This document shows, piece by piece, positions 41,259 through 49,920 of a stretch of DNA of 56,746 bases. This stretch comes from Pseudomonadota bacterium (lineage in GTDB: Bacteria; Pseudomonadota; Alphaproteobacteria; Rhodobacterales; Rhodobacteraceae), in NCBI GenBank assembly GCA_021845805.1, contig JAJZVD010000016.1, forward strand, positions 1-56,746, read 5' to 3'. The position numbers and the translations under genes are program-made. A model generated the notes under the pieces. The model was not told the DNA's origin and did no database searches. It worked only from the letters and a program-made list of their open reading frames with translations. Within the stretch, counting starts at the first letter, position 1, and each line of letters opens with the position of its first letter.

Positions 41259-42488
41259 GTGCCGTCGGCTCGGCTCCTTGACCTGTCCCGGCTGATCTCG
41301 CGCGTGGGGCGTGGCCCGCTGACTGGCATCGACCGGGTCGAGTTGGCCTATCTGGCGGCGCTCTTGGTGGCGCCAGAGCCGCTTTTTGCGCTGGTGCGCG
41401 TGGCGGGCGGCTTTGCCCTGCTGGCGCCCGCCGCCACCGCGACCCTGCGGGACCATCTGACGGGGCAGACGCCCTGGGGCCCGCCCGACCTGCTGGCCCG
41501 CCTGACCCGTCGCACCGCCCCCACCCGCGGCGCGGCCGAGGCGACGGTGCGCCGCCTCGCGCTGGGCCGCGCCCGCGATCGGGGGCTTGCGCGGCTGCTG
41601 CGGCGCCACCTGCCGCCGGGCGCCGCCTATCTGAACGTCGGGCATTCCAACCTGCGCGCCGCAGTCTTTGCCGCCCTGCGCGAGGTTCCCGGCGCCACCG
41701 TCGCGGTGATGATTCATGATGCCATCCCGCTTGATCACCCGGACTTCGCCTCGGATGGAATGCCCGCGGCCTTCGCCGGGCGCCTGCACCGGGTGGGGGC
41801 GGCGGCCGATCTGGTGATCTATGCCTCTGCCGCCGCCCGCCGCAGCGTCGAGGCGCATCTTGCCCGGTTGGGCCGGGTGCCGCCGGGGCTGGTGGTGCCG
41901 CTTGGCATCGACATCCCGCGGCCGGACCCCGCGGCCCTGCCACCCGGGCTGGATCCGGCGCGGCCGTTCTTCGTGGCGCTGGGCACCATCGAGCCGCGCA
42001 AGAACCTGGGCTTCCTGCTGGACCTCTGGGCTGATCTGGCACGCGCCCCGCCCGCCTGCGGTCTGCCGCGTCTGTACCTGGTTGGCCGCCGCGGCTGGGC
42101 CGCCCCCGACCTGATCGCCCGGCTTGACGCGCTGCCGCCCGACGGGCCGGTGCGCGAACTGGGCCCCCTGCCCGATGCTGCGGTGGCCGCCCTGCTGCAG
42201 CGGTCGGCCGGGCTTCTCTTCCCGTCGCTGGCCGAGGGCTACGGCCTGCCCCCGCTCGAGGCCGCGGCGCTGGGGGTGCCGGTTGTGCTGAACGATCTGC
42301 CCGTCTATCGCGAAACCCTGGGCAACTCTGCCGTTTACGCTTCCGTGAACGATCGGTATCCTTGGCGAAAAGCAATAACCGACCTCGCGGAAGGGGCAGG
42401 GCGGGCAGACATGGCGCGGCACGACCAACGCGACCGCCCGCTGCCCCGTTGGGAAGACCACTTCAAGCCTGTCTTAAGGCTGACGTGA
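41259..42488 (+). CDS. GT4-family glycosyltransferase
   Basis: 409 residues from GTG 41259, 18 bases after galU. The C-terminal GT-B domain has 'FVALGTIEPRKNLGFLLDLW' and the retaining-transferase EX7E region 'FPSLAEGYGLPPLEAAALGV'. The N-terminal half ('SRLISRVGRGPLTGIDRVEL') resembles proteins seen in exopolysaccharide clusters. UDP-glucose from GalU is a reasonable donor guess, but it is inference. Confidence 0.88.
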   Translation: MPSARLLDLSRLISRVGRGPLTGIDRVELAYLAALLVAPEPLFALVRVAGGFALLAPAATATLRDHLTGQTPWGPPDLLARLTRRTAPTRGAAEATVRRLALGRARDRGLARLLRRHLPPGAAYLNVGHSNLRAAVFAALREVPGATVAVMIHDAIPLDHPDFASDGMPAAFAGRLHRVGAAADLVIYASAAARRSVEAHLARLGRVPPGLVVPLGIDIPRPDPAALPPGLDPARPFFVALGTIEPRKNLGFLLDLWADLARAPPACGLPRLYLVGRRGWAAPDLIARLDALPPDGPVRELGPLPDAAVAALLQRSAGLLFPSLAEGYGLPPLEAAALGVPVVLNDLPVYRETLGNSAVYASVNDRYPWRKAITDLAEGAGRADMARHDQRDRPLPRWEDHFKPVLRLT

Positions 42489-42534
42489 TATCCCGTGCCC
42501 CGCGGCGGCGCGTCGGGCGGGGGAAGGCGGGCGG

Positions 42535-43545
42535 GTGGCGTTCATCAAGTCATATCGGTTGCGGCTGGCCAGGAAGCGCTGGCGCCTGCGCGCGGTCCTG
42601 AAACGGCGGGACCTGCGCGCGGTGGTCAACCGTACCGACCAGATCCGCAGGCCCGACATCCTGCTCTTCTGCACCCTGCGCAACGAACGCATCCGGCTGC
42701 CCTGGTTCCTGCGTTACTACCGCGATCTGGGGGTGAACCACTTCCTCTTCGTCGACAACGGCTCGGATGACGGCACGCGCGAATATCTGGCCGAACAGCC
42801 GGATGCCTCGGTCTGGACCACGGCCGCCAGCTACAAGGCCGCGCGCTTCGGGGTGGATTGGCTGAACGGGTTGCAGATGCGGTACGGCCACCGGCACTGG
42901 ACGCTGGTCGTCGATCCCGACGAATTCTTCGTCTACCCGTTCTGCGACACCCGCTCGCTGCGCGCGCTGACCGACTGGCTCGATGCCGCGGGCATCCGGT
43001 CCTTCGGGGCGATGCTGCTGGACATGTATCCCCGAGGCCCGATCGGCGCGCAGCCCTATCGCGAAGGGCAGGACCCGTTCGAGATCGCCTGCTGGTTCGA
43101 CGCGGGCAACTACACGATCAGCCGCAACGGCACCTATGGCAACCTCTGGATCCAGGGCGGCCCGCGCGCCCGCGTCTTCTTCCCCGATGATCCGAAGGCC
43201 GCCCCGGCCCTGAACAAGATCCCGCTGGTGAAATGGCACCGCGACTACGCCTATGTCAGTTCCACCCACATGCTGCTGCCGCGGGGGCTGAACCTCGTCT
43301 ACGACGACCGGGGCGGAGAAAAGGCATCGGGGTGCCTTCTTCATGCCAAGTTTCTGCACACATTTGTAACCAAATCGGCCGAAGAACTGCAGCGCCGGGA
43401 ACATTATGCCAACGGCGCGGAATACCAGGCCTATGATGCCGTGCTGAAGGACACCCCCGACCTCTGGTGCAAATGGAGCGAGAAGTACATCAACTGGCGC
43501 CAGTTGGAGATCCTGGGGCTGATGTCCAAGGGCAACTGGGCATGA
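42535..43545 (+). CDS. GT2/GT92-like glycosyltransferase
   Basis: 336 residues from GTG 42535, with GGGGGAAGG upstream. 'CTLRNERIRLPWFLRYYRDL', 'FVDNGSDDGTREYL' and 'VVDPDEFFVYP' (DPDE as the metal-binding DXD) identify a glycosyltransferase 2 relative in which the N-terminal Rossmann strand carries 'RNE'. A basic N-terminal helix (about 1-30) might contact membrane or acceptor. It is 10 bases before the GT14 gene, in one operon. Confidence 0.82.
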   Translation: MAFIKSYRLRLARKRWRLRAVLKRRDLRAVVNRTDQIRRPDILLFCTLRNERIRLPWFLRYYRDLGVNHFLFVDNGSDDGTREYLAEQPDASVWTTAASYKAARFGVDWLNGLQMRYGHRHWTLVVDPDEFFVYPFCDTRSLRALTDWLDAAGIRSFGAMLLDMYPRGPIGAQPYREGQDPFEIACWFDAGNYTISRNGTYGNLWIQGGPRARVFFPDDPKAAPALNKIPLVKWHRDYAYVSSTHMLLPRGLNLVYDDRGGEKASGCLLHAKFLHTFVTKSAEELQRREHYANGAEYQAYDAVLKDTPDLWCKWSEKYINWRQLEILGLMSKGNWA

Positions 43546-43555
43546 GGGGGCGGGG

Positions 43556-45256
43556 ATGACGATCGGCTTCGTCATGCTCTGCCACACCGCGCTGGACCGC
43601 GCCGCCCAGGTCGCGCGGCACTGGGCCACGCGCGACTGCCCGGTGGTGATCCATCTCGACAAGCGGGTTCCCGCACGCCAGTTCACGAAGCTGAAGAAGG
43701 CGCTGGCCGATCTGCCCAACGTGGATTTCAGCCCGCGCTTCGCCTGCGAATGGGGCATGTGGGGGCTGGTCGCCGCCACCCAGACCGCGTCCGAGCTGAT
43801 GCTGGCCCGCTTCCCCCAGGTGCGCCACGTCTACCTTGCCTCGGGCGCCTGCCTGCCGCTGCGCCCGGTCGAGGATCTGCGGCGCTATCTCGACGAACGC
43901 CCCACCACCGACTTCATCGAATCGGTGACGACCGAGGATGTCACCTGGACCGTGGGCGGGCTGGACGAGGAACGCTTCACCCGCCGCTTCCCCTTCAGCT
44001 GGAAGACCCAGCGCCGCCTGTTCGATGGCTACGTCGCGCTCCAGCGCTGCCTGGGCTTCACCCGCCGCATCCCCGACGGGCTTGACCCGCACCTGGGCAG
44101 CCAGTGGTGGTGCCTGACGCGGCAGACGCTGTCGGCCATCCTCGAGGACCCGCGCCGCCCGGTCTACGACCGCTACTTCCGCCGCGTCTGGATCCCGGAC
44201 GAATCCTATTTCCAGACCATGGTGCGCCGCTATTCGCGCAACGTGGAAAGCCGGTCTCTGACGCTCAGCAAGTTCGATTTCCAGGGCAAGCCGCACATCT
44301 TCTACGACGATCACCTGCAACTGCTGCGCCGGTCGGATTGCTTTGTCGCCCGCAAGATCTGGCCGCAGGCCGACCGGCTCTACAAGGTGTTCCTGTCGGC
44401 CGACAGCGCGGGGACGGCGGCGGCCGAACCGAACCCGGGCAAGATCGACCGCCTGTTCGCCAAGGCGGTGGAACGGCGCACCCGCGGCCGCGCCGGGCTT
44501 TACATGCAAAGCCGGTTCCCGAACGAGAACCGGGAAAACGGCCGCACCGCCGCGCCCTATTCGGTGTTCGAGGGGTTTTCCGAACTGTTCGACGGGTTCG
44601 AAACCTGGCTGGCCAAGGCGGTCGGCAGCCGGGTGCACGGCCACCTCTACGCCCCCGGCCGGGTGCAGTTCGCGGGCGGCGAGACCGTCTACAACGGCGC
44701 CCTGTCCGACAGCGCGGCGCTGCGCGACAGCAATCCCAAGGCGTTCCTGACCAACCTGATCTGGAACACCCGGGGCGAGCGGCAGTGTTTCCAGTTCGGC
44801 CCCGCCGACAATCAGGACATAAGCTGGCTCATCGCGCTGGACCCGAACGCGCAGATCTCGGTCATCTCGGGCGCCTGGGCGGTGCCGCTGTTCCAGTCGA
44901 ACCGGAACTTCTCGGACATCCGCAAGGAGGCGGCGCGGCTTCAGAAGATCGAGGGCGAACACCTGAACATCCTGCGGTCGCCCTGGCTGAAGGCGCGGGT
45001 GCGCATCTGGACGATGGCGGAATTCCTGGAAAACCCGATGGAGCCGTTGCAGACCGTGATCGACGAGATCAGCCCCCGCGGCTTGCGCCGCCTGACCGAG
45101 GTGCCGCGCCTGCAGGATCTGGCCGGCTTTGGCCGCTTCCTGCAGAACCTGAAGAACCAGGGGATGCAGCCGGTGCTGATGGGCGATTTCCCGGTGGGCG
45201 ACGGCCCGCCCGACAGCGCCTCGCCTCGCCGCGGCAAGCCCTATCTGGTCCGGTGA
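43556..45256 (+). CDS. GT14 (core-2/I-branching-type) glycosyltransferase with C-terminal extension
   Basis: 566 residues. The first about 270 match the branching-type beta-1,6-N-acetylglucosaminyltransferase pattern: 'IGFVMLCHTALDRAAQVAR', 'VVIHLDKRVP', 'YLASGACLPLRPVEDL', 'GSQWWCLTRQTL' and 'PDESYFQTMV'. The remaining 290 residues form a separate region (from 'ADRLYKVFLSADSAGT') which I associate with DUF5927, an extension found in Rhodobacteraceae; its function is unknown. A sulfotransferase gene follows after four bases. Donor identity is inferred from family only. Confidence 0.83.
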   Translation: MTIGFVMLCHTALDRAAQVARHWATRDCPVVIHLDKRVPARQFTKLKKALADLPNVDFSPRFACEWGMWGLVAATQTASELMLARFPQVRHVYLASGACLPLRPVEDLRRYLDERPTTDFIESVTTEDVTWTVGGLDEERFTRRFPFSWKTQRRLFDGYVALQRCLGFTRRIPDGLDPHLGSQWWCLTRQTLSAILEDPRRPVYDRYFRRVWIPDESYFQTMVRRYSRNVESRSLTLSKFDFQGKPHIFYDDHLQLLRRSDCFVARKIWPQADRLYKVFLSADSAGTAAAEPNPGKIDRLFAKAVERRTRGRAGLYMQSRFPNENRENGRTAAPYSVFEGFSELFDGFETWLAKAVGSRVHGHLYAPGRVQFAGGETVYNGALSDSAALRDSNPKAFLTNLIWNTRGERQCFQFGPADNQDISWLIALDPNAQISVISGAWAVPLFQSNRNFSDIRKEAARLQKIEGEHLNILRSPWLKARVRIWTMAEFLENPMEPLQTVIDEISPRGLRRLTEVPRLQDLAGFGRFLQNLKNQGMQPVLMGDFPVGDGPPDSASPRRGKPYLVR

Positions 45257-45260
45257 TCGC

Positions 45261-46676
45261 GTGACGCGCCCGTTCGACAGCTACATCATCTTGGCCCGGA
45301 TGCGCACCGGCTCGAACCTGCTCGAGCAGACGCTGAACACCGTGCCGGGCCTTGTCTGCCATGGCGAGGCGTTCAACCCCGGCTTCGTCGGCGCCGCCGA
45401 TGCCGAGGAGCTGCTGGGCGTGACGCTGGCCCAGCGCGAGGCCGATCCACTGCGCCTGATTGCGCGGATGAAAGAGGCGGCGCCGGGCCTGCCCGGCTTT
45501 CGCTTCTTCCACGATCATGACGGGCGGGTGCTGGCGCATTGCCTGTCCGACCGCCGCTGCGCCAAGATCGTGCTGACGCGCAACCCGCTGGAATGCTACA
45601 TCTCGCTGAAGATCGCGGGGCTGACCGGCCGCTGGAAGATGGGCAGCCTGCGCGGCCACAGTACCGCGCTGGCCCCGTTCGACGCCATCGAGTTCGAAGA
45701 CTATCTGGCCACCCAGCAGGCCTTCCAGATGGAGATCCTGCGCGCCCTTCAGACCACGGCGCAGACCGCCTTCTACATCGATTACGACGATCTGCACGAT
45801 CTGGAGGTCCTGAACGGTCTCTTGCGCTTTCTCGGGATCGACCACCAGATCACCGCCGTTCCCGACAAGATCAAGAAGCAGAACCCCGAGGCGCCCGCCG
45901 ACAAGGTGGCCAACCCCGCCGAGATGGAACAGGCGCTGGCGCGGCTCGATCGCTTCAACCTGTCGCGCACGCCCAGCTTCGAGCCCCGCCGCGGCCCCGC
46001 GGTGCCGGGGCTTCTGGCCGCCGCCGGGGCGCCGCTGATGTTCATGCCGCTGCGCGCGGGCCCCGAGGCGCAGCTTGCCGCCTGGCTGGCCCGGGCCGGG
46101 CGCGGCGGGCTGATCGAAGGCTTCACCCACAAGGAACTGCGCCAGTGGCGCCGCGCCAACCCCGGCCACCGCAGCTTTGCCGTGCTGCGCCACCCCGTCG
46201 CCCGCGCGCACGAGGCCTTTGCCGAGGTGCTGCACAGCGGCGGCAAGCCGCTGGACCTGCGCCGCCTGATGCTGCGGGTCTACAACCTTGCCCTGCCGCA
46301 ATCGGCCGATGACCCCTCGTGGAATCTGGCGGCGCACCGGGCGGGGTTCCTGAACTTCCTGCGTTTCCTGCGCGGCAACCTGACCGGGCAGACCAGCGTC
46401 CGGGTCGATCCCCGCTGGGCCACCCAAAGCGCGCTGTTGCAGGGCTATGGCGCGATCAACGGCCCCGACGTGGTGCTGCGCGAGGATCGGCTGGCCGAGG
46501 GGCTGGCCTTCGTGGCGGCCGAGGCCGGCATCGCCGCCCCTCCGCTGCCCCCGCCCGACCCCGAACGCGCGCCCTATCCGTTGGCGCAGGTCTACACGCC
46601 CGACATCGAGGCCGCCGCGCGCGAGGCCTATCAGCGCGATTACCTCGCCTTCGGGTTCGGAAACTGGCAGGGATGA
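45261..46676 (+). CDS. Two-part sulfotransferase-like protein
   Basis: 471 residues from GTG 45261. The N-terminal 230 residues have both PAPS-binding elements: 5'-phosphosulfate loop 'ILARMRTGSNLLEQTLN' and 3'-phosphate motif 'KIVLTRNPLECYISLKIA', like NodH/Stf0-type carbohydrate sulfotransferases. The C-terminal 240 residues carry a second 3'-phosphate-type motif, 'SFAVLRHPVARAHEAFAEV', but the preceding P-loop position ('LMFMPLRAGPEAQ') is degenerate. It closes the glycosyltransferase run, and CysQ at 37342 would clear its PAP product. The substrate is probably the glycan made by the neighbours. Confidence 0.82.
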   Translation: MTRPFDSYIILARMRTGSNLLEQTLNTVPGLVCHGEAFNPGFVGAADAEELLGVTLAQREADPLRLIARMKEAAPGLPGFRFFHDHDGRVLAHCLSDRRCAKIVLTRNPLECYISLKIAGLTGRWKMGSLRGHSTALAPFDAIEFEDYLATQQAFQMEILRALQTTAQTAFYIDYDDLHDLEVLNGLLRFLGIDHQITAVPDKIKKQNPEAPADKVANPAEMEQALARLDRFNLSRTPSFEPRRGPAVPGLLAAAGAPLMFMPLRAGPEAQLAAWLARAGRGGLIEGFTHKELRQWRRANPGHRSFAVLRHPVARAHEAFAEVLHSGGKPLDLRRLMLRVYNLALPQSADDPSWNLAAHRAGFLNFLRFLRGNLTGQTSVRVDPRWATQSALLQGYGAINGPDVVLREDRLAEGLAFVAAEAGIAAPPLPPPDPERAPYPLAQVYTPDIEAAAREAYQRDYLAFGFGNWQG

Positions 46677-46698
46677 GGCGGGTCGAAGGGCGGGCGCC

Positions 46699-47163
46699 TC
46701 AGGCCGCCTGATGCGCCCGCGGTTCGGTCAGCACGGCGTAAAGCTTCGCGGGGTCGGTATTGGCGCGCAGCTTGGCGCAGATCGCCTCGTCGCGCATCGT
46801 CCGCGACACCAGCGCCAGCGCCTTCAGATGGTCCACGCCTGCATCCTTCGGGGCAAACAGCGCAAAGACCAGATCGACCGGCTGACGGTCGACCGAATCG
46901 AAGTCCATCGGCCGCTCCAGACGCACGAACATCCCCACGATGGAATCGAGCGACTCGATGCGGGCATGGGGCAGGGCAATGCCATGCCCCACCCCGGTCG
47001 GCCCCAGGCTTTCACGTTCCTGCAACCCGTCCACCGCGATCCCGGCATTCACGCCATAGACCGAGGCCGCCAGGTCGCCGATCTCCTGAAACAGGCGCTT
47101 CTTGCTGGTGAGCTGTCCGATCACCTTGACGGCGCCCGGCTTCAGAATGCTGGAAAGGTCCAT
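46699..47163 (-). CDS. ptsN: PtsN, nitrogen PTS enzyme IIA
   Basis: Phosphocarrier of the regulatory PTS-Ntr system. 154 residues from ATG 47163; a GTG at 47181 would add six. The phosphorylated His lies in 'GHGIALPHARIESLDSIVG'. 'FAPKDAGVDHLKALALVSR' also matches PtsN. It follows hpf by 35 bases in the classical rpoN-hpf-ptsN order, indicating control of nitrogen/potassium balance or envelope functions. Confidence 0.94.
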   Translation of the reverse strand: MDLSSILKPGAVKVIGQLTSKKRLFQEIGDLAASVYGVNAGIAVDGLQERESLGPTGVGHGIALPHARIESLDSIVGMFVRLERPMDFDSVDRQPVDLVFALFAPKDAGVDHLKALALVSRTMRDEAICAKLRANTDPAKLYAVLTEPRAHQAA

Positions 47164-47198
47164 TGGCTGCCCACTGTCCACAGCGCCCGTTCCGGCGC

Positions 47199-47774
47199 CT
47201 ATTTCGTGTTGAGCGGGTCGATCCAGCCGATGTTGCCATCGTCCCTGCGGTAGACCACATTGACGCCGCTATTCTTCTCGTTCCGGAAGACCAGCACGGG
47301 AGAGTTCGCCAGCTCCATCTGCATCACCGCTTCCCCGACCGAGAGCGAAGGGATCCTCGCTTCCATCTCGGCAATGATCAGCGGTTGCAGGCTTGTCGGT
47401 TCGGCGCCGTCCGGGTCCTCGGATGCGGCGAGGATATAGGCCGAGGCGTCCTCGAATTCAACCGGCTGTGCGCGGGTGTGCGTGTGGTCGCGCAGGCGGC
47501 GCTTGTAGCGGCGCAGTTGCTTGTCCATCCGCTCGCGGCAGCCTTCGAAGGCAGCGTAAATTTCGGTCGCATGACCCCGGGCGCTGACATTCAGCCCGGT
47601 CGACAGGTGCACCGTGCTTTCGCACACGTATTCATAGGCATCGCGGGAAAAGACCACCACAGCCTCGGTCGGGCGTTGGGAATACTTGGTGACCGTCTCG
47701 TCGATCTCGGATTTGACGTGGGTCTGCAGGGCGTCGCCCACATCCATCTGCCGTCCGCTGATCTGATAACGCAT
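47199..47774 (-). CDS. hpf: HPF, long-form ribosome hibernation factor
   Basis: 191 residues, the long form with an N-terminal S30AE domain (about 1-105, 'MRYQISGRQMDVGDALQTHV') and a C-terminal dimerisation domain (about 135-191, 'PVLVFRNEKNSGVNVVYRRD'), able to form 100S ribosome dimers. Two adjacent ATGs (47777, 47774) follow AGGAGG; the second gives better spacing and is used. A 15-base dyad and a CTTGAAA-containing promoter candidate (47877-47871) lie upstream. Confidence 0.94.
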   Translation of the reverse strand: MRYQISGRQMDVGDALQTHVKSEIDETVTKYSQRPTEAVVVFSRDAYEYVCESTVHLSTGLNVSARGHATEIYAAFEGCRERMDKQLRRYKRRLRDHTHTRAQPVEFEDASAYILAASEDPDGAEPTSLQPLIIAEMEARIPSLSVGEAVMQMELANSPVLVFRNEKNSGVNVVYRRDDGNIGWIDPLNTK

Positions 47775-47806
47775 CATGCCTCCTCTGGGTCGGGCTGGCC
47801 GAAGGG

Positions 47807-47821
47807 CTTTGCAGTGCAAAG
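47807..47821 (-). promoter_or_regulatory. 15-base palindrome before hpf
   Basis: CTTTGCA-G-TGCAAAG, perfect arms around one central base, 33 bases before the hpf start. A one-base centre cannot form an RNA loop easily, so a protein-binding operator is more likely than a hairpin. Confidence 0.35.
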
Positions 47822-47882
47822 GGCCGGCCGGGGTGATCCTCTCTACAGATCAATGTGTCCGTCGCGGCCATTTCAAGGTCTG

Positions 47883-49223
47883 TCATCCCTTGCGGCGTCG
47901 GCGTTCGGACGAGGGCGGTATACGCATCCATTCCCTGTATTTGGCGACCGTTCGCCGTGAAATGTCAACGCCATCATCGCGCAGCCGTTCACAGACCGCG
48001 GCATCGGTCAGCGGATGCCCGGCGGGTTCGGCGTCGATCAGCCGCCGGATCGCCAGCCGCACCGCCTGCGCCGACACGGGCGCGCCGCCGGGGCCGGGCA
48101 GCGGCGTGGAAAAGAAGCCTGCCAGCGGATGCAGCGCGCCTTCCCACAACAGCCCCTTGCCTGCGACGGCACGCCCCAGGGTCGACGGGTGGACCCCCAG
48201 CGCCGCCGCCATCTCCTGCCTGCTCATCGGCGCCAGATGATCGGGGCCAAGGGCAAAGAACCGGCTTTGTTCATGGACCAGCCGCTGCCCGATTCGCAGC
48301 AGCGTGCGCCCGCGGGCCTGCACCGCCCGGATCAGCGTCTGTGCCCGCCCGCGCGCCCCGGTGATGAACGGGTCGCTGTGCCCCTCTACCTGCCGCAGAA
48401 GCGCGCGGTCGATCGCCAGAGATGGCAGCGCCCGCCGCCCCAGCCGCACCCTCAGCGCCCCGGCCCTGTCGCGTTCCACCACCAGGTCGGGCATCAGCGG
48501 CGCGGCCGACGGGGCCTCGGGCTCGGGCACCGGCCGGGTGCGCAGCCGCCGCAAGAGCCCGGCGACCCGCCGAACCTCGGCCTCGCTCAGCCGCAAGTCG
48601 TGCGCAAGCTGGCCCCAGCGCTTCTCGCCGAACAGCGCTAGCCGCGCCACCACCCGGTCGGCCAGCAGCCGGTCCAGCCCGTGGTCGCCCAGTTGCAGCG
48701 CCAGGCATTCGGCCAGCGTGCGCGCGCCCACGCCGGTCGGCTCGCATCGCTGCAGCGCCGACAGCCCCGCCAGCACATCGGCCACCGGGCGGCCGGTGGC
48801 CTCGGCCACCTCGGGCACGCTCGAATCGAAATAGCCGTCCTCGCGCAGCTCGCCGGTCAGATAAAGCGCCATCGCCCGGACCGGATCGGGCAGCACCATC
48901 GCCCCGATCTGCTGGCGCAGGTTTTCGCCCAGCGACAGCGCCCCGGCCATCGTGTCCAGTGCCACGTCATAGGCCGACCGGCCCGACCGGCCGACCATCA
49001 GGAAAGGGTTTTCCCCCGCCTCGCGCTCGATCTCCTGCGCCAGGTCGGTGGCGCTCATCCGAAGGATCCGCAGGCTGGCCTGCATGCCGGGCGTCAGCGC
49101 CAGCCCCTGCCGCAACCCGGTTTCCAGCGTCTGCCGCAGCCGTCCTGCGGCCGCGGGCTCAGAAGATCCGGAAGTTCTGCCCGAGGTAGACACGGCGCAC
49201 GTTCTCGTCGCGGATGACTTCAT
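47883..49223 (-). CDS. rpoN: RpoN, RNA polymerase sigma-54 factor (divergent)
   Basis: 446 residues. Region I aligns with the activator-interacting domain ('RQGLALTPGMQASLRILRMS'), the acidic region II is very short, the core-binding domain spans about 90-270, and the RpoN box 'SRRTVAKYREWMRIPPS' near the C-terminus is intact. The helix-turn-helix expected to read -12 ('HPSTLGRAVAGKGLLWEGAL') lacks the usual Lys-Tyr and Pro-Arg-Gly residues. Start is uncertain: ATG 49223 overlaps the end of lptB by 65 bases, GTG 49193 by 35. Position between lptB and hpf is ancestral. Confidence 0.92.
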   Translation of the reverse strand: MKSSATRTCAVSTSGRTSGSSEPAAAGRLRQTLETGLRQGLALTPGMQASLRILRMSATDLAQEIEREAGENPFLMVGRSGRSAYDVALDTMAGALSLGENLRQQIGAMVLPDPVRAMALYLTGELREDGYFDSSVPEVAEATGRPVADVLAGLSALQRCEPTGVGARTLAECLALQLGDHGLDRLLADRVVARLALFGEKRWGQLAHDLRLSEAEVRRVAGLLRRLRTRPVPEPEAPSAAPLMPDLVVERDRAGALRVRLGRRALPSLAIDRALLRQVEGHSDPFITGARGRAQTLIRAVQARGRTLLRIGQRLVHEQSRFFALGPDHLAPMSRQEMAAALGVHPSTLGRAVAGKGLLWEGALHPLAGFFSTPLPGPGGAPVSAQAVRLAIRRLIDAEPAGHPLTDAAVCERLRDDGVDISRRTVAKYREWMRIPPSSERRRRKG

Positions 49224-49920
49224 CGGCCGTGCCGCTCATCAGCACGCGCCCTTCGTGCAGGATATAGGCCCGGTCCACGATCTCCAGCGTTTCGCGCACA
49301 TTGTGGTCGGTAATCAGGATCCCGATGCCGCGTTCCTTCAGGTCGTGCACCAGGTGGCGGATCTCTCCCACCGCGATCGGGTCCACCCCGGCGAAGGGTT
49401 CGTCGAGCATCAGGTATTTCGGGTCCGCGGCCAGGCAGCGCGCGATCTCGACCCGCCGCCGCTCGCCCCCCGACAGCGATAGCGCGGGCGCCCGCCGCAG
49501 ATGGGTGATGGAAAAGTCGCTCAGCAGCTCTTCCAGCCGCTCGCGCCGCTTGTGGCGCTGGGGCTCGACGATCTCCAGCACGGCCAGGATGTTGTCTTCC
49601 ACCGACAGGCCGCGAAAGATCGAGACCTCCTGCGGCAGATAGCCCACGCCCATCCGCGCCCGGCGGTACATCGGCAGCGCGGTCACCTCGCGGCCATCGA
49701 CGATCACCTGACCGCCTTCGGGCGTCACCAGCCCGGCGATGGCGTAAAAGCAGGTCGTCTTGCCCGACCCGTTCGGGCCCAGAAGCGCGACGACCTCGCC
49801 GCGGTCAAGCCGCATCGACACGTCCCGGATCACCGGCCGCTTGGAATAGCTCTTGCGCAGATTGCGCACCGACAGGCCGCCGCCGCCGCCCGTCACCGTC
49901 AGGTCGGGGCTGGTGGTCAT
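49159..49920 (-). CDS. lptB: LptB, LPS export ATPase
   Basis: Cytoplasmic ATPase of the LptB2FGC complex that extracts LPS from the inner membrane. 253 residues; Walker A 'LLGPNGSGKTTCFYAIAGL', signature 'LSGGERRRVEIARCLA', Walker B 'YLMLDEPFAGVDP' and H-loop 'ILITDHNVRETL' are intact. The start overlaps the lptA stop (ATGA, 49917-49920). Confidence 0.97.
   Translation of the reverse strand: MTTSPDLTVTGGGGGLSVRNLRKSYSKRPVIRDVSMRLDRGEVVALLGPNGSGKTTCFYAIAGLVTPEGGQVIVDGREVTALPMYRRARMGVGYLPQEVSIFRGLSVEDNILAVLEIVEPQRHKRRERLEELLSDFSITHLRRAPALSLSGGERRRVEIARCLAADPKYLMLDEPFAGVDPIAVGEIRHLVHDLKERGIGILITDHNVRETLEIVDRAYILHEGRVLMSGTADEVIRDENVRRVYLGQNFRIF

Noticed and set aside
47871-47878. RpoH-type promoter of hpf (CCTTGAAA)
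   Set aside because: The -35-like element is good, but no -10 matching CYTATNT is found at the right spacing, so it is mentioned only in the hpf entry.
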